Shown: positions 56,687 through 64,000 of the stretch, piece after piece
Position numbering within the stretch: the stretch's first letter is position 1
Layout of the letters: each line of letters begins with the position of its first letter
Source: Malania oleifera
Taxonomy: Eukaryota; Streptophyta; Magnoliopsida; Santalales; Ximeniaceae
Length of the DNA stretch: 64,000 nucleotides
Reading direction: 5' to 3'
Assembly (NCBI RefSeq): GCF_029873635.1
Contig: NC_080418.1
Coordinates: forward strand, 151,211,748-151,275,747
Program-made: the position numbers and the translations under genes
Notes under the pieces: generated by a model
Database searches by the model: none
What the model saw: only the letters and a program-made list of their open reading frames with translations
Told to the model about the DNA's origin: nothing

Positions 56687-59600
56687 TGCTAATACAATCG
56701 ATAATGTTGTCAAAATTGTTTACATTCGTATAAGAATCACTATTACTTGTCAGAATCAAAGGCATGTTTTTTTTTTTCTTTTGTTTGATGTGTGATAGAA
56801 AACTTGATTCCTTTATATTTTGTAATTTGTTGTAAATCCAAGTTGCAACATCAAATAAAACATTGGCATAGGTTGTATTACACTCTCAATTAGACTAATT
56901 AATACAAAATGACTCACTAGGGTCAAATGAATGTAAAGAAAACAAAATTCCTTACTGAAATGAGTTGGAGCAACTGAATACACAATTATTATCTACATGT
57001 ACATTTGAGTTACCATTTTAATATATGAGATGCTATTTATAATTCAACAATTTTGAACTTAAATCTTCAATTTTTCTTTGCAAACTTGTTGGTACTAAAG
57101 GATCTTTGAACTAACTATGAAATCTCAAAACTTGATTTTATACTTGAGCGAGGCCTTGATGGCTTCATGTTGAGAACTACTAAATGATTTCAGTCAATTT
57201 TGTGCTATCAACAAAAATAAACAAGTTTTTTATATCTATAAAGAAGTGTAACAAAGACTTGATCATATTGTTTTACCTAATGTTCTTACAAGTGAAAATA
57301 AATTATTTGATGAAGAAGTGGGTCAAATTAGAGACCATATACAAACATTGTTCTTAATTTTTATTTTTTATTTTTTTATATGAGTGTACTTAAGTCTAAA
57401 TTCAAGTAGTTGAATATAAAAAATGACAACATTAGCACCACACTAGTAATATTAAAAAGCAATTCCCTTTACTCAACTTAAACAAATGCTTCATTGTTAA
57501 AATTTTCAAAACATAACAAACCTTTACCTTTACCTTCTCATGGGACAAGATCACTTGCCAAGTGAGATGCCAAAATGCCTAGGAAAAAAAAAAATGCGAA
57601 AAAGGTAAAAGGGTCTATCTTCAGTTTCATTTAACCATTATTTTTACTACAGTAATTGATATAAACTATAGTTTATAACACTTTTTAGTTCATGGAATAT
57701 CTATTTCTAGGAATAAATTAATTATAATAATTTAGTTATAATTAATCATATAAAAAGTTATGTTGATATCATTAAGTAAATAACAATGTGAAATTTTTAA
57801 GTCTATAAAAAGGAATAAATAAAGAATAATTATTCTCAAATTTCACCCTAAAATATATACTTATTTCTCATTATATTTTGAATGAAACAATAAAGAATAC
57901 ACAATAATTGCTATTATTTTTATTCCCAAAAATTTCACTATAGTTCAATTTATTTTAAGAAATAATTATTCTACAAACCAAGCGAGTTGAAAATGTTTTG
58001 TTACCTAAAGTAATTAAGCATGGTGTCATAGATGTAGAGTTCACAATGGCCAAACAAGAATCAATCTCGCCAAAATTCTTCTAAAGTGTTAAAGAATCAT
58101 GTCATGTAGCGACAAGGCTATACCAGGTCCATCCTAGTCGTACTCATTCTTATCCAAGGAAACACTCAAATGTAAAATCTCGTAGTCAAGTCTCACAACA
58201 TGATTGCACTTGAACCAACTAAGATCATCACTATGGAACCTAGGCTCGAGCGATAAGGTAAATAACTCACCTTCTACCAGTACAGGGGTAACTCTTATCC
58301 GCTCAGTACAACCGAATCTTAGATGATGCTGCCCAACCGTAGTATAGCCAACAACTAAGAAGGATATACACCCAAACCTCCGGCCAGAGGGAACCGCATG
58401 ATCCCATTCCCAAATGGATCGTTCGTGGAGGTCTCAATCTCACATGAAAGCTAAGACACCCCTCAAGGATATCAAGAGTCTGCCTTTGAGCACTCCTCAA
58501 GGTTGCTCAGTACCCATTGAGATATTAGGAGAGGTAGGATGCACATCTGGTGTTCCCCAAGAGTCATTCTTTGAAGTAATCTCAGCCACATACAAGTAAC
58601 CAACATGAATCTAATGATTATACATCTTAAATTTGAGAACACCACAATCAAAACTATCCTGACCAACCACAACGTTACAACCTTGTGACAACTATACACT
58701 CATATCCAAGTTAAACGACCTTACCTCCAAGTCAATAATCAAATATCAAAATCATGTGTTAGGGCCACCGAATTCTAAGACCCTAGGCATGGCCAATAAG
58801 TGTTCATTGTTGAATAGGAACTGGTCCACTGTGCTTTCATTCCAATGTCTTACCTGTTTTTACTTTTACCACAACGAAATATGCAATCTTAATTAGTAGC
58901 TTTCCCTTTCACTTTCCCAATATGCTTAAATGACACCATTGGGTTGAAAAAGCACCTGACTTGCATAGTCATTAAACCCAACTTGTAGCTTCTAATTGAG
59001 TAATTATGTCCTAATTCATAATTATTATAACTATCATTGTTATTATTATTATTTGATTGATTATAGTTGATGCTTATTTGATGTTGTTGTTGGTGGGAGT
59101 GGTTGTCATGGGTGGGAGGGAATTTTCTTATGCGGGGGACGATTGGTGTATGCTGGCGTAGTGTGCACACATAAAACAATCGTGCTTAAGAGAAGGGGAC
59201 AGACGGAAGACAACAACACATTGAAGGAGAATGAAAGAGGTAATGGTTGGTGAGAGTATTCATCAATAATTAATAAAAGAAAGACCATTCATATTTATGG
59301 TAGTAAAGCTGAATCAACTTAATTGGATCAGCTTCTTCAGCTAGGATATTATGCCGAGAAGAAAAGTAGTGAAATGTTTCGTTGTGTTTTGTGTAGTGAG
59401 ATCCCTAGCCTGCAGCTTAGCTAGCTAACTGTGCAGTTAAGGAGATATATCAACTCTCAGGTGCCGCTGCTGCTGCTGCTGCTACTGCGGTACCACTTTT
59501 TCTCTCCATCACATTCTTTCGAGATCATACACATGCATGTATGCATGCTTTCTTTACTCTGTATGTGTTAAAAAAATAATAAATACATTGTTCTTCCATA

Positions 59601-60512
59601 TATGTTTTCTGCTTCTTCCTTCTCATTAGCTAGCTCCTTTTGGTATTACCCAAAGCAAACCTTACCAATGATCAGGCCAGGTACCCAGCTTGGAAGAGCA
59701 CTGATTAGTACACATGCACTACTCCTTACACCCTTTAATCTTTATAAAAATGAAAAAAAAATAAGCTAGATTGAGGAGGTTTCAATAAATATAAACCAAA
59801 AGAAGCTAGAAAAGGGAGGACAATGATGCCCTTCAAAACAACAAAATTAAACTTGGCCGGTATATGTGCAATACCCATTAAAACAAAAATTTTACCAGCA
59901 GGGCAGCCCTAACAAACTGCCTTTAAATGATCAACATATTCAACAAAGTCATTTAAGGTGGAAAGTAAAGAAGGAAGCATATCCGGTTCACTCACCTATG
60001 CTCAGAGAACCCACAAGAAGGAGCCACGATGATTACCTCACTGGTCTGAAAGTAAGCCTTGTAGCTGCTGCTGCTGCTGGTGGGAAAAATAACCCTCAAA
60101 TGATGTATTCAACAGTTTAGTGTTTCAATTTCAGATATCTTTCGTTTTTTTGACTAGAAGGCTTCAACTTGAAAAAGAATAAAGATTTTCATGACCTTTC
60201 CATAAACGTCACATTTCCACTCAGAGGACAGAGTATACATATCAATCCGCTCAAATACAGAGCAGTTCACTCTCCACAACTCCATTTAAGCTATATATAT
60301 ATGTTATATGTTGCAGAGACAATTTGATACTTCGAACCATATTCATTCTAGTATCGGGTGGTTTATCCCATCTCAGTTTTTTTTTTTTTTTTTTTTTTTT
60401 TCTGCTTAACAAATTCAAAAATTGTAGGGCATGGACGTGGAATGTAGCGCTCGAGAACGAGGAGAGAAGCAGACTCACCTTCACAGCTAAATATCTTTAA
60501 AAGTCGAAGATT
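56687..60512. other. Intergenic DNA upstream of the kinesin gene
   Basis: AT-rich sequence continues the host DNA interrupted at 13301. The part 58020-58760 is less AT-rich and different in texture, with CCATGGAACCTAGGCTCGAG-like wording and no long ORF; I do not recognise it. There is a TTAGCTAGCTAA palindrome near 59417 and CTG/GCT runs at 59464-59489 and 60063-60078. The last kilobase should hold the kinesin promoter, but no TATA box can be assigned with confidence. A T run lies at 60377-60402. Confidence 0.55.
59464..59489. repeat. (GCT)n trinucleotide repeat
   Basis: GCCGCTGCTGCTGCTGCTGC is followed by TACTGCGG in non-coding DNA about 1 kb upstream of the kinesin start. A second short GCT run is at 60063-60078. 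Confidence 0.85.
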
Positions 60513-62327
60513 ATGGATTCAAGACAATCGGTTCGCAATCTGACTGAAACAATTTATTCCCTGTTAGACTCAACAACAAATCTTACCCCCAGCTGGGCAG
60601 ATTCAGTTTGTGAGATAGTAAAAAGCTTACCCCCTAAAAAAGAGCAGTCTGGTGACTCAAATATAGAAAACCATGCAACAATAGATTCATTTGATAACAG
60701 TTTTGCAGAGACTGAAGGTAATGCCTCATGATTTCATACGTACATTAATGTCTCTGCCGGCCTGGTAAAAATTCAACACATATTTTCAAATTTCTGTAAT
60801 TGTGACATCATCCATGCTCTATTTACTCTTGTTAACAGATGAACTGGCTGCCTTGACTTCACGCATAAACCAGTTGAACATACAGAGAAGGCAAGTCCTA
60901 AATGATTTTCTGGACTTGAAAGGTTTGTCAAGTTTTCAACTTACCAATAATTTTCAGCTAAACCTACGAGCTAAAATTATAAAATCATTCTAAGAAACAG
61001 ATTTGACTGACCTAAAACATGTAAAGTTGTCTTAAGAATTTTGTTCAGCGTATTATGTCATGGTGTCGTTGATTAGAAAGTTGCACTAACTGGAAATAAT
61101 ACTCAGAAAAATTTTTCGGGAGAGAAAAATAATAATAAATGATTCTCTCATTATTGCCAATTCTGCAGGGAATATTCGTGTATATTGTCGTGTAAGACCG
61201 ATCACACTAGGGAAGAGTTTCAGTCAATTAAGTATGGTAAAAGCATTGGATTCAAGTAATGTGCTGCTGACACTCGCTGAGAATAAGAGTAAAATTTACA
61301 ACTTTGACAAGGTTTTCAACCCTGATTCATCACAAGGTGCTTTAAGATTTTCCATCATAATTTTGTTTCTTAGATTGATAAAAAAATTTAAAAGACAAAA
61401 CAGAAAGGCCAAGTTTTTATGAGCTAATAACTCATACAAGAATTAAAATTCCTTAGATCTTGCTCTCTAAATTTGTTGGTTGAATATTTTCAGATGAAGT
61501 ATTTTCAGAGATCGAGCCAGTCATCAAATCTGCCATCGACGGCTACAATGCATGCATCTTTGCATATGGACAGACTGGCACAGGGAAAACATTCACAATG
61601 GTGAGGATTAATACATGGCACAGAAGGCAACTCATAATACTAACAAGAAACCACAGTTTTAGTCCTAATGGTATAAAAATTACTAGGGACTCAAAAGCCT
61701 CAACCTCCAAGGAATGCCCTGGGTTGGGGCCTGGCTGATTCTTCTTTTTGAAAAAAAGAAATAAAAAATAAAAAATTTAAGAGGTGACTCAAGAGCATCC
61801 TCACAATAAATACAAAAGATAAATAATTGTTCTATTCACTCAAATAGGTTCTTTGGTAGCTTAATGCACAAAGCAGAAATGGGTCTATAGTACATAGTCT
61901 TACCTTACATTTTTGCAAGAGACTATTTTCATGCCTCGAACTTATGTCCTCCACGTCGAATGGCGATAACTTTAAGCTCCCTACAGATTTTTTTATTTAA
62001 TAAACTTTAAAAATATATTTCATAACTCATATGAAGCACTGAGTTGACTGACAAGAATCATGTTTTTAACATCTGCACATTAATTATGCAAGAAAAAGGT
62101 GCATACATACTGTTCTAACAATACGTCTTACTGGCCAAAAAATTATAGGAAGGTACCGCAGACAATCCAGGTGTAGTGCACCGCACACTTGAGGCTCTGT
62201 TTAAACAGGCAGACGATAGCAACCAGGCTTTTCTCTTCAGTTTCAGTATGCTTGAGATTTACTTGGGAAATCTCAAAGATTTGCTCGTCCCTCCATCAAC
62301 AAGTGCCACAGATCCTCTGCCATCACC
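60513..62327 (+). CDS. Kinesin-14 family motor protein, 3' partial
   Basis: Five exons join in one frame: 60513-60717, 60839-60922, 61169-61336, 61494-61600 and 62149-62327. They give the first 247 residues plus part of codon 248. The start ATG ([10 protein letters not shown]) opens a poorly conserved region of about 70 residues. A short helix-prone neck follows (residues 69-96), then the motor domain: [11 protein letters not shown] (97-107), the nucleotide-binding P-loop GQTGTGKT (178-185), and [16 protein letters not shown]. The neck-to-motor joint [15 protein letters not shown] is that of kinesin-14, minus-end-directed microtubule motors. Unusually for the class, the motor starts within 100 residues of the N-terminus. 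Switch I, switch II and the rest lie beyond 64000. The gene's next intron starts at GTGAGT (62328). Confidence 0.9.
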
Positions 62328-64000
62328 GTGAGTATGCAGTTCCTTTTATTTTCTGGTGGGAGAGGTTAGTGTGAAGTTAGCCTTACATAATGCCAGATGG
62401 TTTAACTAATTACGAAATTGCTTCCTATGAACTGTTGTCTCCAGCAAAAGCCACAAAAACAATTAAAATTCAAATTAAAAATTACCGGGCCTAATTACAA
62501 CAACAACAACGAGCCTTAAGTCCTATTAGATAAGATCGGTTATATGAATTCTTTTTCTCCAATTCATTCGATTGAAAACATTTTCCTCTATTAGATTAAG
62601 AGATATTAAATCCTTAAAACCTCATTCCAAGATATGTTCCTTTTTCATGCAAAAAACAATAATTAACTCACTTATCCTCACAATACTCTATTAGATCTAT
62701 GTTTCAAATGCCTAAACGGCTAAACCATCTAAGCTGGTCCTTTGTTATCTTATTTTCAACTAGTGTTGTGCCTAAATTATTATATATATGTTAGTTTCTT
62801 AGTTAATTTTTCAATGTTATACTACTCATCCACCTTAACATTCGCATTTCCGCAACTTTTACTTTTTTTGTACATGTTTTTGAATTGCCCAACATTCTAA
62901 ACTATAAAATACATACTAATATTTCTATGCAATGATTTATCCTCATCCATTTAAATTAGATTCATGTGGGATAATGATAAAGAAAAGGAAGAGAAACAAA
63001 AAATTTAGGAAGAATTTGGTTGGAATAAATTTTCTATCCTTTTTTACTTTTTACTTTAAAAATACAAACATGGGAATCATTATAGTCGACCCTATAACCG
63101 TCTTATAAAAGTTTTCTTTTAATTTTAAGGGTATTCCATGGTCACATTACATGTCCGATGCACTCTTTCATTTTACTTAACTTGCTTTAATTTTATGTAT
63201 TACATCTTCTTCGATTTCCCCTTCCGCTATTCAAGATATCCAAATCTATTAATGCTAATAATTCCTTGGTTATCAAATTTAATCTTCTCTCAACTACTTC
63301 TCCTTATGTTATTGAGATTACATTTAATATACTTTGTCTTATTCCTATTGAAATTAGATTTCGTATATGCTAATAAGAAGGCCCTACAGTCGTCTTACAA
63401 ATCTTAGTCTAATTGCCACCAAAAAAAAAAATTAAATTAAAATAAATAAATAAAAATAATGGATCTTTTCCCTTTCGTTAGTGCGAAAAACATTGCAGAG
63501 ATTCCAAGAATATCTCTTTCCACTAAGACTTGAGAGGTCTTAAGTTTGTAACCTCTTCCAATATCCAATTATAGACTCGGAAAGCTTGCCTAGTAGTTAA
63601 ATTGTCAAACCCTAAAAATCAGGGTTACAAGTTTTTTAAGCCAGTCGGGAAACTCAACTGCAATCAAAGCTCTTTTAAAATACGAATTGTTGGTACAGGC
63701 TTGTAAGTGAGCAACCAAAACAAATTTTTAGTATTTCAGTTATCCTTGACGCTTCTTTCTTCCTAGTTCGCAATCTGTAGAAGTATAAACTTGGATTCAA
63801 TTGAAGGAAAGCAACTAACACGCTTTGAGAAACAAAACATGCTCTCTTTAGGCCTGTTGGCTGGATCAGTGCTGTACAGAGAAGGCAGAATGCTACAGGG
63901 CCAGCGCAGGGAGATTTAAAACCTGCACTTAGACCTGTAATTGTTTCAAATACAAAAGGCAACAAAGTTATCACACAAAACCAAATCCAATCTTACGGTT
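62328..64000 (+). other. Kinesin intron, at least 1.67 kb, open at the window edge
   Basis: No further kinesin exon (the expected SSRSH or DLAGSER regions) is visible, so this is most likely one long intron. It holds a RTE LINE fragment (62497-63415), A/T-rich DNA, and at 63660-64000 a stretch with no recognised content. Confidence 0.65.
62497..63415 (-). mobile_element. Decayed RTE-type LINE fragment in the kinesin intron
   Basis: It starts with ACAACAACAACAAC and GAGCCTTAAGTCC, the reversed 3' tail of the same LINE family as at 6787-9563. ATTCATTCGATTG and TAAATCCTTAAAACCTCATT segments follow that align with the remnant at 8880-8960. The decay is heavier than in the first copy. The right end is an estimate; similarity is patchy after about 62800. 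Confidence 0.65.

Noticed and set aside
59240..59500. Possible plant microRNA hairpin near the TTAGCTAGCTAA palindrome
   Set aside because: I found no match to a microRNA family I know and no long stem by eye; only short palindromes are present.
63675..63974. 99-codon minus-strand ORF near the window end
   Set aside because: It lies in the presumed kinesin intron, has no motif I recognise and no splice context. It could be a mobile-element remnant but I cannot support it.

Overview
The window is nuclear DNA of a flowering plant, most likely a eudicot. It is AT-rich, has spliced plant genes, and is dominated by LTR retrotransposons with initiator-tRNA-Met primer sites. The species cannot be named from sequence alone.

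Layout. (1) 545-3119 (+) holds the last seven exons of a plant Ac45/Voa1/BIG1-like V-ATPase accessory membrane protein; its first exon is not visible. (2) 3120-6786 is gene-poor and contains a foldback MITE at 3955-4230. (3) 6787-9563 is a decayed RTE-type LINE split by a solo LTR (S1, 6813-8859). (4) 9915-11060 (-) is a decayed LONESOME HIGHWAY-like bHLH gene copy, followed by solo LTR S2 (11333-13179). (5) 13302-56681 is one outer Ty1/copia element (R1, minus strand) expanded about tenfold by nested insertions. (6) 56687-60512 is intergenic. (7) 60513-62327 (+) holds the first five exons of a kinesin-14 motor gene, whose next intron contains another RTE LINE fragment.

The nested tower. R1 is broken in its integrase by a Ty3/gypsy element, R2 (21555-53291). 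R2 is itself broken by R4 (24739-31083, gag-only), solo LTR S5 (31505-34072) and R3 (35097-48690, gag to chromodomain). R3 is broken by a Sire-like copia solo LTR, S8 (38214-40268), and by solo LTR S6 (45367-47288). Solo LTRs S3 (13881-16660), S4 (16695-18889) and S7 (55092-56336) sit in R1's left LTR-like segment and in its gag. Most insertions have TG...CA ends and 5-bp target duplications; at several junctions the interrupted reading frame continues once the insert and one duplication copy are set aside. The Ty3 elements look like Tekay/Del-type chromoviruses with LTRs of about 2-2.4 kb.

The points I think most worth a second look are the palindromic TCGTCGACGA-type arrays beside the LTR TATA boxes, a slot in each LTR that holds a different short tandem repeat in each subfamily, and the mosaic structure of R1, which carries two unrelated LTR types. 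No intact mobile-element polyprotein is present. Apart from the two partial host genes, I see nothing expected to make a normal protein.
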